64,000 bases of DNA, taken from assembly GCA_013398615.1 (NCBI GenBank), contig VZSR01000520.1, forward strand, positions 24,235,145 to 24,299,144, written 5' to 3'. The notes below the pieces were generated by a model. It did no database searches. It saw only the letters and a program-made list of their open reading frames with translations, and was not told the origin of the DNA. Numbering within the stretch: position 1 is the first letter of the stretch; every line of letters starts with the position of its first letter. Source of the DNA: Brachypodius melanocephalos. Taxonomy: Eukaryota; Chordata; Aves; Passeriformes; Pycnonotidae. The position numbers were made by a program, and so were the translations under genes. Of this stretch, positions 12,886-25,530 are shown in pieces.

Positions 12886-15800
12886 TATCAGATGCAGTTG
12901 TAATCTTTCTTATAAACTTGCTTGGCTCCCTCTTCAGATCATTGTTTGACTCTGTCTCTACTGATTTCTGGCCCAAATTGCTGCTTCCTTGGTAGGTAAA
13001 AGACCATCACAGGAAGATGGATGGCAAAGTGCTTGGCCCTCTTGATAAATATGAGAGAGTTCCCTTTATAGTTGCTGCTGTGTTGGTTAGTGGGTTTGTG
13101 GGAAACATCTGAGTCATTAACAAACATGACTTATTCATTCTTTACCTACTGATATCCCTGAAAGTTTTTTCTCAGAAGTTTTAAATTGCCTATAAGCAGG
13201 GCTCACTGGGAGCTATCCTCTTCTCTGAAATCTTTAAGAAAGTCTATTCTGACAAATAATTTCATCTCCATGGACTATAATAAATTTGTTTCCTCTTGTA
13301 TTGTGGTGCATATTTGCATAGAATGTAATCTCTCTCTTTTTCTCCTTCCTTCTAACACCCCCCACCCTTTGTCCTTAATAAATACGTTTGTATTGAAATA
13401 AGGATGTGGAAAGACAAGCATGCCTAATATTGAAGGACAGTATGCTTGTGCCTAATACATTAGAGCAATTGTTCAAGAATAATTCATCTTACGTGAAGAT
13501 TACCCCTGTAAGGCTGCCAAGGTCACAGGGACTTTATCAGCTGTACAAATGCTCCTTGTGTGTTTTAAAGGGATAGCCTTAACATTTCATGAAATTCAGC
13601 TGAAGCAATTTTATTTAGTTATTTTTAAATTTTGTTTTCTCTATTAAAATATGTGATACTTTTTTCTTTCCTTTTTTTTGCCACCTCATCTTTTTGTAAT
13701 TCATATAAATGTGGTAGAATTACTTCTAGAATAGTTCTTTTTCACTCTAGAGCAGCAGCTCCCAAATGTGAGGTGCTGAGCCCAGGGGTGGATTGTGAAT
13801 GAAGCCTTGGAAATGCTGCTTTACAGTGTTTAGGTTTTTCCATGAGCTATAACTCAATTAACCTTGTACAGAAAACATGATTGGTGAGGGAAGGTGTGAC
13901 CAACTGCTGGAGCCCTCTCCAGTGTTAAAAGAACCCACTGTTGTACATTTAGAGTACAGAAGACTTAAGTAAAGATTCAGACAATTCGGAGATATGAAAT
14001 TGTTTGATTTGCCCTGCACCTCTTTTAGTGGAGGTAACTCCCTAAAGGTAAAGGGCAAAGATAAAAAGATAAAGGGCAAGACCTTTATTTTCTGTAAATC
14101 TAGGAAAGCCTATTTAGTTTTCTAGGGGTAAAGTACTTCACACCAGCTAAGAAGTGGGCTAAGAACCCTCTAAATATATTCCCACTTTCTTCCTTTCAGC
14201 CTATTTCTTCTCTCTGGAATGCCTAGTGTCTGCATTTATTTTGTAACAAGCTTTGAATTTAGCATGAATTAGATGAATTTCCTTTGTATTAATAAACAAA
14301 CTTGCTGTGGACTGCCTGTGACCCATTGATGTCCCTGGTCTCTCCAATTAGTTTTAAACTCCATGAAAATATTAAAAGAGGCATTGTAAAATAATTTAAA
14401 TATTTAACACTAGTACTTATGTGGATAATAAAGCTGTAGATTTAAAAGGGATTTATGTGACTGTGAACTGGGAGTGAGATGGCCTGCAGTACCATATTTA
14501 AGAGAGAGAATATCTGCACAAGGCTGTCAGCTACAATGCTAGTTTGCATTTAGAAGATATTTTGGAAACTCTTGCCGGCATTAAAGAATGTGAAACCCTA
14601 CATTATAACTACTGTGGGAAAATCCTAAGACTGTTTTTTCAGTATAATCCCACCACTGAAAAGTTTGTAGATGGTGTTTGGTAATGAGTTAATGAATTGA
14701 TGCCAGTTTTCTAGAGTTTTGCTACTCGTAGTATGGTCAAAAATCATGATGTGTTCATTCTTTGTAAAACTAGGAAATGACTATTCCATGAACCCCTGAC
14801 ATGGTTATGTAGGCTGCTTCAATTATCTTCCACAAGGAAGCAGAGCAGTTAGTTTCTAACATCACTAAAGAGAACACAGTCCTCTAAGGTAGATATTGTT
14901 GACAAAGACAGTCTGGGCCCATGACACCAGCATGGAATCATGGAAGCGTCTTAACTTATGAACAACTTGCACTCAGAGAATCATGTAGAATTAGTTTGGT
15001 TAGAAAACCTCTGCGCCATTCATTTATTATTTAATCTTACTTTACTTTGTACAGACAAGCTATCTGGCCTAGTGTGAGGCTTCACACAGCCAATTACTTC
15101 AAGGTGTTTAGTTCATATATTATTTAAAGCATAAATCTTGTACAGACTGTCCATTGATGACCCTGTGAGGAGCTTATAGTAAATGCCTTTCATCATTGCT
15201 GGCTGACTCGTGTGCACAGATCTACCTGCTGAGCTAAACAGGCCAGTAGAACTGATGCATTTGTAAGATACTGGATTTAATAGCCTTTATTTATATGCTT
15301 AAATGATGGAAGTTAGTACATATGGTTGGAGCCCAGTGTTAGGATTTAAGAAGTGAGGTTTTATAAAGTGTCATGAAGTGTATTTGTTTCTGCTATTTGA
15401 AAACGACGCACAGTTCGTTTTCTGTGCTTCGTACCTTAAAATGCGCTTTTAAAGGCATGGCTGGTGTATGGGAGTAAGTAAAATGTCGCCATAGGAAGCT
15501 ACCTAATGTATTCAATAGAATATTCATACAAATTCCCTTTTTAAGACAGATTCTGTGGTTATGTTTGTGCTCCCCCTCCTTCCTCAAATCATCCCTCTCA
15601 GGCTGATTTTTTAAGTCTAGTGCAGTGATACCAGCAAGGCGCTCTCTGAAAGGCTTGGAAAGAGACTTGCTCAAGGAATGCAGCGATTGCATCTGATGGG
15701 TTTATGTGCCATTAACAGTGTCTGTCCTACACTGAGTGTGCCAGGTATTTAACTGGGGACTGGTACTAATTTCAGAGCTAATACTAAGCCGTTCCACATC

Positions 15801-18800
15801 AATGCTTACAGCAGGTGGTTTGAATTGACAGTGTAAAGGGAGGAAAAAAAAGTGTGAGAAAATTACCATTGTACTATAGAATTTCTCTGATTGAATTGAC
15901 TGATTATACTGTCAAAAGAGCATTGGGAAACTGGCAGTGCTTATAAGGAGGAAAGAAATGACAGGATTCTTTTAGAAAGAGGTTCTGTGACTTTGCACAG
16001 TCAAATAGTTCAAAATGACGGTAGGATTTTATGTTAAAGGTTTTAAACTAGCACTTAAGAAACCTGCATGTTCTTCAGTTTAGGGGTTCTCAAGCTAGTA
16101 TCCTGTGTAAACTGATCCTGCAGTTTTCTCAGTCTATACTGGCCCTCTTTCAATACCCACAGGAGATTCAACATGAATCAACATACGTGATCCACCGTAT
16201 TGAATCCCATTTTTTGGCACTATTTTTCAGTTTAATTTTTAAAAAATCCACAAAACTCAAACCAAAAAGCCAAAAGCCCTCCCCAATCTGTCACCTTCCA
16301 AAGACAACAGAACTGTTGTATTTGAAGAACAAGTTCTGTGGCCTGTAGTATTACAACCTTGTCAAATACAAGAATAAAGAATGTCTTAAGGGAATTGTCT
16401 TAAGTGCATTAATACCTAAACTCATTCACTGTCAAATTATTCTTTTCCCACTCCAGTTCAATGAAACAAGAGCAGACACAAATCAGAGAAATAGTCTGAA
16501 TATTTTTTTAGTGATGTAAATTAAATTGTTCAGTATTTCCCAGTTATCCAGTTAATTTTTAATTATTAACTATGCCCTGTGATAGCACTGTTTGGATTTT
16601 TCCTTTAAATTCATGTTTGATGGAACAAATATTTTCTTGATCGTGTAATCCCACTGATTTCACCTGGGGAAATTTGAGACTTACCACCTGTTCCACTAAG
16701 GATTTGTGCACCTCTTTGCTGATAGCATCAGTGACCAGAATTTTCTCTCTACATAGGCTTCAAGATGGGATAACAAAAATAGCTTTAAAAAAGCCTCCAA
16801 TCTGTCCTTGCATGGGTGGCATGTCCTCGCATGAATGTAAATAAAATAAATACTTCTCAATTCTTTCTGACATTACAAAACAGAGTTGACATAAGAATTT
16901 TTCTTCTAGTTTGTCAAAAAATAAAGTTCGCCTGTGATGAATAAGAACTAAATAGAAACAAATGTTGATTTCTCTATCAGATACATCTTATAAATCAATC
17001 CAGAGACTTATTAACCTTTTGGGTTTTGAAATCATGACAGCTAACCTTATTAGTGAAATTTTGTTCAATCTGTGAAAAGAGGACACAGTATAGGCTGCCA
17101 GAATAAATACTCTCTCATATTGCTTGTAGAAATATAGGTGCATTAACCTCATGAGATTTGTGGTTTATAAAATTGGGGTACCATTGGAAGATAGGCTAAA
17201 ATGGAAACTGGGAAAGAGGCGTGTGGAAATGGAGACCAGTCTGCTAATCTTCAGTCATAAGACAGAAAATGTTATATATAATCTAACTTATGTATGATGA
17301 CATCAATAAATGGCATTACATTTATATGCAATACATAGGAAGCTTAATTCTTAAAGGAAAGGAAGAATTTTCTATTTGAGAGTGTATTAGAATATTAACA
17401 TTTTTGATACACCACTTTTAGTGTTGAAGGCTGTGGCTACCTCATAGTTACTCCAAAACAGCAGGAAACTGCATTCCATAGGATTTCTATGGTGACTACA
17501 GAGAACTTGTTGAATTGCTTCCAGAGCAACCAGCTCTAACTCGTAGTAGTGTTAGGACTAATACTTGGAGCTAAGCAGTTCTGCTTGCTTTTGAACTGTA
17601 TCAGTGCAACATAAATACAACAGGCACTAAATTTTGTAATCTACAGACTTTATCAGACCATTTCTAGTTTGGCAAATATAGCAGTAGAATCTGGAAAAAT
17701 GCAATATGTTTGACTTGTTTTCCTATGCCAATCAAATTGTAAAATTGTTTCTTCTCCTTCTTGCTTTAAAAAACCCTAAATCTTTGCATGTTTCTGCTTT
17801 TACTAGGTGTAAATGTTGATATTACAAGGGCAAAAGTATTTTGTTTAGACCAGATTTATCAAGGAAGCATGTTTTCTTCAAATTGCCATTCAGGCTCTTT
17901 ACCAATTTGAAAGGGAAGAATAGTATAAAAGAATATCTAGCATTACTGCTGGATTCATAAATTTAACTTTCCTTTGTGTATGGAATGAAGAGATATATCT
18001 TGCTATTTCATAGCTGACAGCGTGAATGGTGTAGATTGTCATATTTATAATGTAGGTGAAAAAAGTTAATACCATGTGGCATGTAAAACAAAAATAAAAA
18101 GGCCAGTGCATTGTATAAAAGTAAAAGAGGTTAAACTGTTTACTATTCATTGCTCCAAACATATTGTTAGGTGAAGATTAAGGATCAATTCTTCTTTTAC
18201 TAACTGTCACTCTCCTTACCTAGGATTAAGTTTTGGCATAACTCAAACTGAAGATCTCTATAAATTTATTTGGCTGTCAATTTAATTTGATGCAAGCTTG
18301 ATGAAAGTTAAGTCCAGTTCTACAAAAGGAAAATTAGTATTGTGTATTAATCTTCATTGAAAAATTTACTCACAAGCATTTTCTTTTCCTCAAGAACCTT
18401 TTATATGTCATTATTTATCTAACATGCACATTTTTCCCTACCCCTACTCTTTAAATTTAAAATTCTTTTTGTACGTGTCATAGATTCTTATTATTCCAGG
18501 TCATGGTCTCAAAAGTAGGAGTATTTGATAGAAAGGAAGAGTGAATTATTCGTCTCTGGAAGAAGCAGTAGGATCTTACACTTTTTGAGTGAGAAGTAAA
18601 AACTTTTCATACAAGAGAAAATTAATTACAAACAAATGGAAACATTTTAATATGGGTAATGTGCATAGTATGGTTCTGTGTGGTGGATGTACAAAGTAAG
18701 TGAAAAATAGAAAGTAGTCATATTTTCTCCATTTTTATCTAGATAGACATGAAATTGTGACCCATGGACAGTGCTTCAGACATACTGAAACCACTGTCTC

Positions 18801-20114
18801 AAATTTTATTCAAAAAGTGTTTGCCAACTGCAAAATCTTAAAAAGCTCTGCCGAATTTTTTTGACTCATCTCTAAAAATCAGTTAAAAACTTTCCTCATA
18901 GCAATTTGAAAATGACATTCAGAACATAGTTTACTTTGGAAAGGGTAGAAAATTTGTTTTTCAGTATTTTGGGAGTTCTGTAGCCCTCTGGTGGAACGTA
19001 AGGAGAATCTACAAGGAAAATATTTGATGATCCTTTATTATTCAATCATGTTTTACCAGGTAGCTGAGTAATATATTCTTTCCATAGTCGTTTATACAGA
19101 AGTGATGCAATCAGTCATAAAGCCTAAGTATGCAAGGATTGCATGAGGAGCCAATATATTCCTTTTTGTTCAGGTTTTGCAACTTGCAGCAGTGCAGGAT
19201 AAAAGAGATAAAAAGTCTTAAATAGCTTGTCTGGTTGGGGAGAGGGTGCTTGATGAGAAGGCCAGCAAGAATTTTCCGTGTCTTGACCAGAAATGTTCAG
19301 CTTTTCTGATCAGAGATGTTCAGGTTGTGTCCCTGAAAAGATGGTTCTATGAAGAGCAACTGTTGGATTTGGTCAGGAGCTGCTTCTTTCTTCTCATAAG
19401 GGAGTTTTCTTGCTGAGAGAGTGAATGAAAAGCAGCACGTCTTCCAGAGGAAGACATGGTAGCAGAAGAGGAATAAATAGTGACATATTGTGGAAAATTG
19501 TGACATAGTGTGGAATCATGCAATCTTAATAAGGGGAAGTGGAAACCTGTTTCCTTTAGTGTAGCAGAGGTAAAAGATGAAGAGCACAGCCACAGCAGGC
19601 CTTTTTGGCATGGAGGCAGGGAGACAGCAGTAGCAGTGGTCCTGCAAGAGGTGGTGAGGAGTTATAAACTTATTTTTCATGTGGCATAGCCTCATTGCAA
19701 TTGATTTTTAGAGAAGACACTAGGGCATGACTCCTATTGATGTACATGGAAGTGGTCATGTCAGAGTGAGAAGAAAAGCAATAGAAAATAAAATTGCAGT
19801 AGGAAAGAATAAAATCTGGAGTTTTGGGAATGGGGAGATCTGCTGCATATCTGTTAGAGAATGAAAGGAAGACAAAGTAGTCAATTCTGGTGGAAAAAAC
19901 CACGATTCCTGTGGGGGTGGGCTGTGAACTCTGTTTTTACAAAAGTTGTGTTTGGAAAGGAAGAAAACCTGAGTGATTTCTGGTGAAAGGAGATTCCAAA
20001 GGCGGGACCTGAAAAGTGCTCTACCCTTGCTGTATGGCCCAGCTGGTAGAATAAAACCACCAAACTAATAGCTTGTGAATCTCTATTTTCTGAAAACTGA
20101 CAGTGAGACAAAGT

Positions 20115-20442
20115 ATCACAGAATCAATTAGCCTAGAAAAGACCTTGGAGATCATTGAGTCCAACCCATGAACTTATACCACTTTGTCAGCTAGGCCATG
20201 GTACTAAGTGCCATATCCAGTTGTTTCTTGAACACCTCCAGGGATGGTGCATCCATCATCACCTCCCCAGCCAGCCCATTCCAATGCCAGATAACACTTT
20301 CTGTGAGGAAATTCTTCCTAATGTCCAACCTAAACCTTCCCCTGAAGTAACTTCAGACTGTATTCTCTCATTTTGTCACCAGTTTCTGGGAGAACAACCC
20401 TCAACTGGCTACAACCTCCTTTCATGTACTTGTAGGAAGTGA
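20115..20442 (-). mobile_element. CR1 LINE 3' end, antisense
   Basis: The + strand shows the reverse complement of a CR1 3' end: 'TCACAGAATCA' next to 'AAAGACCTTGGAGATCATTG' and 'AGTCCAACCCATGAAC', then 'CACCTCCAGGGATGGTG', 'CCAATGCCAGATAACACTTT', 'AAATTCTTCCTAATGTCCAA', 'CTAAACCTTCCCCTGAAG' and a final 'GCTACAACCTCCTTTCATGT'. Element orientation is therefore minus, with its 3' octamer end near 20115 and a 5' truncation near 20442. This is the best-preserved CR1 copy in the window. The 95-residue open frame at 20155-20442 on the + strand is an antisense reading of this repeat, not a gene. Confidence 0.95.
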
Positions 20443-20857
20443 TTTTAATAATTTTAGTGCTCAGCTGAAAACAATTTCTATGATGACTCTACATACTTAC
20501 AGGATATTTACCAGTTTTTCTGATCTGATAAATAAATTATTTTTGTAGAACAGTAGAAAGTAATTCTGTGGTATGGCAAGAAGAGAAGCTAACTGTATCT
20601 CCAAACTGGAAAGATGCTAGACCAGCACTACCATGTACGGTTTTGTATATTCTCCATTCCTCTACTACCAATTCAGTCTCTACAAAATCCTAACATGTTT
20701 CTTGCAGAATGTATCTACTCAAAAGAGTTTCTGAGTAGCATAACGATTTTGAAATTGTTGTCAAGATGTCTGTTTGACATAGTAGCTGTGTGGCATAGTA
20801 ATTCTGTATTACTCCAATCCCAGTTTAAGTAAAGTAAGCCAATCAGAAATGGATGGT

Positions 20858-20897
20858 CAGTGAAGTTGCAAATAAAACAGTGAAGTTGCAAACACAA
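20858..20897. repeat. 20-bp tandem duplication, two copies
   Basis: CAGTGAAGTTGCAAATAAAA is followed directly by CAGTGAAGTTGCAAACACAA, differing at two positions. A recent local duplication inside the intron. Confidence 0.8.
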
Positions 20898-23407
20898 CAT
20901 TCAACATCATTTAAATAGAAGCTTACCCTGGGAATTTCATGAGGCAAGACTGCTATTAGATTAGCTTTGGAAATGCTCCTTTCTGATATATGAAGCTATG
21001 TGCAAAATGTATGCAGGTTGGATTTCCAGGTGCTGCAGATGTTGCTGTATTTGTTAGATTGTTTGGAATACACACAGCAGATCTGCTCCAAAGGATAAAC
21101 AGTTGGTCTCTACAGTCTCAAACTCACCAGCACTCTCATCTCTTGCAGGATATTCTTTTGTCTTTATTTATTTCAGCCTAGGACAAATTCTAAGATCTGC
21201 CAGAATGACTTTATATCTTAAAACCATGAGTGCATTTCTTTCTCTTCTGCAGAATTTCAAGACTAAATCCTTTGTTGACTTTTTGAGAAAGAAATTTAAC
21301 TGCTCCCAAGCCAGGATGCTTTGTGCCAGGTTTCAGGCTGTAGCCTCTTCTTAATGCCAAGTTCTGAACCCTGAAAATAAGGGCTTATAGAACTGCTGAC
21401 ACAACCTTAACTATAATAATGCGAATGACACCACCATAACACTAATGATAAATGGCACACATTTTAAAACATTTAAAATGATCATAGCCTTAAAGTCAAA
21501 CACATCTGGGATATATTAATGGTATATGAACTGCCCTGTGCGGATCTGAATTATGAACAGCGCAGAGATGGAAAGAGATAAATTGCATAATAAATCACTT
21601 TACTTATTGTATTGTTTACTTTAAAAAAACCGTATATACTTTCTGTTTATGCAGCATGTCAGATGTTTGAGAAAAGATGAATAGTTCTAAATTCATATTT
21701 ATTCCAAAGAATGAATATTTAGCACTCTGTTGTGTCACACTGACTTCAGAGAAATAATTACAGGATATGGTTTTACCAACAATGATGCTCAGAGGCCATT
21801 GAGTCTGTATATATTTAGTGTAGTTTTATCCTCTGATCACTTTGTTCTTTTTCATGTCATGAGTTTATGGAAGTCAGGTGTTTTTCAACCCTCATTTTTA
21901 ATTTGGCAGAGATGGCATATGCATCATCTCTGATGGTGCTAAATGGATGATTGAGGAAAATGTTTCCCAGTGTTTCATCTTCTACTGTGTTATAGTACCC
22001 TAATTCTCAAAACTTGTGTAATAGTTCTAGATTTTATTTCTTCCAAATGTCACTTTACCAAACTGATTAAGTACAAGGGATTCCAAGAACTTTCCTAATC
22101 TTTCTTATCTATAAGAACATTCGTTCTGTGCAAATAAGTCAGATGGACTTACTTTAAAATATTTCACGTGTACTGAAGTAATAATAATTTATGGGCAAAA
22201 TTCAGATGTGCATCTGAGAGATGAGGATTTTTCAAGGGGGCTGTCTATGGGTCAAAAGCCCCACAGTCAGCTTAGACTTCATGTTTTCATTTTGCCTTCT
22301 GATGTTTACAGAACTTGGAGCTCAGATTCTCAAGGATTTTATGTAAATAAAGAAATGTTTTCATAGTTTCTCCTCTAGGAGGAGTTTCTTGAGTGATGTT
22401 CACCGATGAGATTAAAGAGGTGGAGACACCTTTGACCAATCTCTTGTCCTTTTGTACAGTTGTATATAAGTTGGAATCAAAATAATGAGAACATTCCTGC
22501 TGACCTCAAACCTCATCCATGCCTTGTCCTTTCGTGTCCTGTTGCGACAGATAAATAATGTTATTGTATACAGGGAGGAGTAATACTGAACTCTAGGCAC
22601 TGAGCAATATTTAATACATTCAACACAATAATTGAGGGTTTTTTCTTCTTGAAAGCATGGACTTTACTTTTGGTGCTTTTTTTTATTTTTGTCTACTTCT
22701 CATTTTCCTTTTGTCCATCACCAAGGCCTTCTTTCACTTCTTGAAATGTTTCTCTCAGAACTGATGCTTTTTCCTGTTTTCTTTTCTGCCTCATTTTTTG
22801 TTTTCAATTGGTTGGCAACATTTAGTTCTACCTGTGCTGACATCTCAGCTCTGGAAATTTTGTTTCCAGCACATCATTGATTAAATCTGCTAAACTGAAG
22901 TGCTAGACAAGCTCCTCCCCTTTGCTTCCTGCTGTCTTCAGAAAATGCCTCATTTCTTATGGACAATTATATTCCCAATCACTGCTTTTCATATTATCTT
23001 AGAACAATAACAGAATAATAAGACACATAAGAAAAAGCAATGTTAATAAATATCATAAGACTATAAGTTTAAAATATGCCATTTTGTAATAATATTTTTC
23101 CCTACTTTTTTTTTTTTCTATAAGGGTGTTTTTTGAAAAAAAATCATGAAATTTAGAGTAAGTTTTCTCTTTCTCTGCAGTTACTGTACGGTAAAGTGTA
23201 AGGAATAGTATTTTCCTTTTGCCAAAGTACAATCTGGATATAATATTTTTATTTTCAAATGAAACTTAACTGAAGGAAACTTTTGCTTCAGTACAGAAAA
23301 GGCACAAATGAAAGTTCCGCAGAAAGATGATAACAGAATGACCCCAGAGTTCTAAAAATATATAGGTTTTCATTTAACTTATAAATCTGAGATTTTCAAT
23401 TGTATAT

Positions 23408-23469
23408 TATTCTAAATATAAACAGTTGTTTCTGTTTATATTCTAAGTATAAACTCATTGTTTCTTTAT
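23408..23469. repeat. 31-bp imperfect tandem repeat with internal hairpin
   Basis: Two adjacent units each begin TATTCTAA(A/G)TATAAAC and continue with TTGTTTCT. Within the repeat, AATATAAACAG (23415-23425) and CTGTTTATATT (23432-23442) form a perfect 11-bp inverted repeat with a 6-base loop. It has no obvious role and looks like an AT-rich local duplication. Confidence 0.7.
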
Positions 23470-24674
23470 GGTTTATCACAAAGCAAATTAAAGAAAAAAG
23501 TGAGATTTTAGAGTTTTCAGAAAAGCAAAAATATAATGAAAAAGGAAAACTTATTTTGAAAGGTATTTTTTTATTACTGATTAGATTTTACTATCTAAAG
23601 ACAAGGTTCTGTGAAATGCAGCTTACCAAAAATAATAAAATAGCCCTGTTTAATCACACACTGTGGCTTGAAAGTGCCAAATTTTTCATATCCAAGATTT
23701 CAAATTAAAGTAGCAAGTTCAGAAGTTCCAAAAGATGGAATGTCTCCCAAGATATTATTTTAAAAAATGGAAGAGTGGTTTTATTTTAGTGTTGCTAGTA
23801 TTTATGTATAATCTGGAAGTTATTTTTGATTTTATCTCTTGAAATATTTGTGGTTTAGATTGATTATATATGTTTACACTGTCAAATCTCATTGTAATAA
23901 TTTTGAGAGATTTATTTGGAGGTAGTCCATAGCATTTTAAGATCTTAGGTTTCTCTTCTCTTTTGGGAATTTTTACCTGGTTATTCTTTCCTTAATCTCT
24001 TTCAAAAATACTCAGAAAAATAGGAGTTTGAGTCTCTTGAAGAGATCTACAAACATATTCACAGCCTGAATTATGCTGCTTGTAATACTTAGAGGCACTG
24101 AAATACTGAGCTGGTGCTCCAGGTTCTCCATCATTTCCTCTACATTCTATACAAATTATTGTACACTGACAATCCAGTATGTGTCTGAAATGTAATGCTC
24201 CTGCACAGGATCCCAGTAAGTCTCAGAGTACATTTATTCATTAAGAGCTATCTATCAAAGCCAGCAGAACATTGATGTGATTCACAATATCCCTTAAGAT
24301 GGTGTCATCTATTTTATTAAACTATTCACTGTATTTTTGTATAAAACGGAAGTTAATATGGGCTGTGGTCCAGAAAAGCACTTTAGGCATGTACATAATG
24401 TTGAACATAAATAGTTTCACTGACCTTGGTGACACGATTCATTATCTTATAATTATTTATATACTTATTTCTGTATTTAAGCTTCCTATGGAATCAAGTC
24501 CACAGGCAAACCACCTACTCAAGGGAGCCACAATGGAGGGTAGAAGCCCACAAATTTAATTTTCTTTTTGTTTTATAATTTTACTTATAACCCAACATTA
24601 TTTTTGACAATTGTTATAGTAAATGGAAAGGAACTACTGCTTGGTGCTTACCAATGCATTATAAAAGATCCAAA

Positions 24675-24696
24675 TTTTTTTTTTTTTTTTTTTTTT
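24675..24696. repeat. T22 homopolymer
   Basis: Uninterrupted run of 22 T on the + strand. No retroposon body was recognised on either side, so it is simple low-complexity sequence rather than a clear poly-A tail. Confidence 0.9.
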
Positions 24697-25454
24697 AATT
24701 TAAGAAACATTATTATAGATCTAACCTACAATGTTCTATGACTCAGAACTTTTACTTTCTGGAACTCTTAATTACCTTTGGGAGAACTATTTTCTTCTTT
24801 TTCTAGGTAAACAGTCAAAAAAGCATCCTGATTAATTATGTCCTAAAGTTTGCAGTTGCACAAGCTGTAGCATTCAAAAGATTAGTCCATCAGATTTATT
24901 TTGGCATGAATTTGCAGAGACCCTGTTGATTATTTTCAAAAACTCTGATTGTGATCTGGCGAGGGAGGTGGCAGGACAGGTGCACGTAGGTGCCACTGAG
25001 CTGTGTGTGGTTGTGGCACTTAGGTGTACACGTTGTTTGTGAGGTGTTTTTTCTATAGACAGATCATAGTAGAGATCATGTCCTTTCAACGCCGTCGTAG
25101 ACTTTATTCAAAGCCTATAGAGTTAAGTGGGAAAACTGTTGACTGTAGTCTTTGAATTTTCTGCATAAATCATTCAAGCACTGAACGATATAAATACATT
25201 TTGACACCTAAAGATTCTATAATCTGAGCATCTGGTAGTGATACAAATGGCTGTGGGCAGGTGGTGTCACCATCATTTTCTCCATTTGAGTTGCTTTATC
25301 ATACGCTCACGTATGCTGTGTGCGTCATCGTTTTTTCAAATGATGCACAACAAGCAAGGATCAAGAGTGTCCCTAGACTCTTCTCTAAAACTAAATAATC
25401 CAGTGTGGGTTTTTTTTTTTCCCTTTCTAAACTGAAAGCAAACAAACCTGTTAG

Positions 25455-25530
25455 AGACGTGTATGTGTAGGAAAGTGTGCCTGTATATGTGTGTGCATAT
25501 GTGAATGCACAGGCATGTGTGCATATTTTG
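25455..25530. repeat. Degenerate TG/CA-rich microsatellite
   Basis: TG-rich stretch with alternating GTGTGTG, TGTATATG and TGCATATG blocks. It is interrupted and evidently old. Confidence 0.6.

Larger units (their letters stand above)
2286..20114. other. Intronic sequence, mostly unique, low-complexity patches
   Basis: About 17.8 kb of AT-rich intron. Visible items are a purine-rich stretch at about 4060-4440, a short (TTA)n patch at 4941-4964, a CpG-bearing patch at about 15389-15495, and an unclassified purine/G-rich block at about 19160-20110 next to the CR1 copy. No spliced exon, RNA gene or intact mobile element was recognised. Small open frames (for example 3936-4454 on the - strand) are low-complexity readings and are not supported as genes. 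Confidence 0.5.

Noticed and set aside
13738..13800. 'AGCAGCAGCTCCCAAATGTG' resembling the 'GGTTCCCAAACT' word of old hAT transposon remnants
   Set aside because: Only one short word matches. No terminal inverted repeats or further similarity seen.
20155..20442. 95-residue + strand open frame
   Set aside because: It is the antisense reading of the CR1 3' end at 20115-20442.
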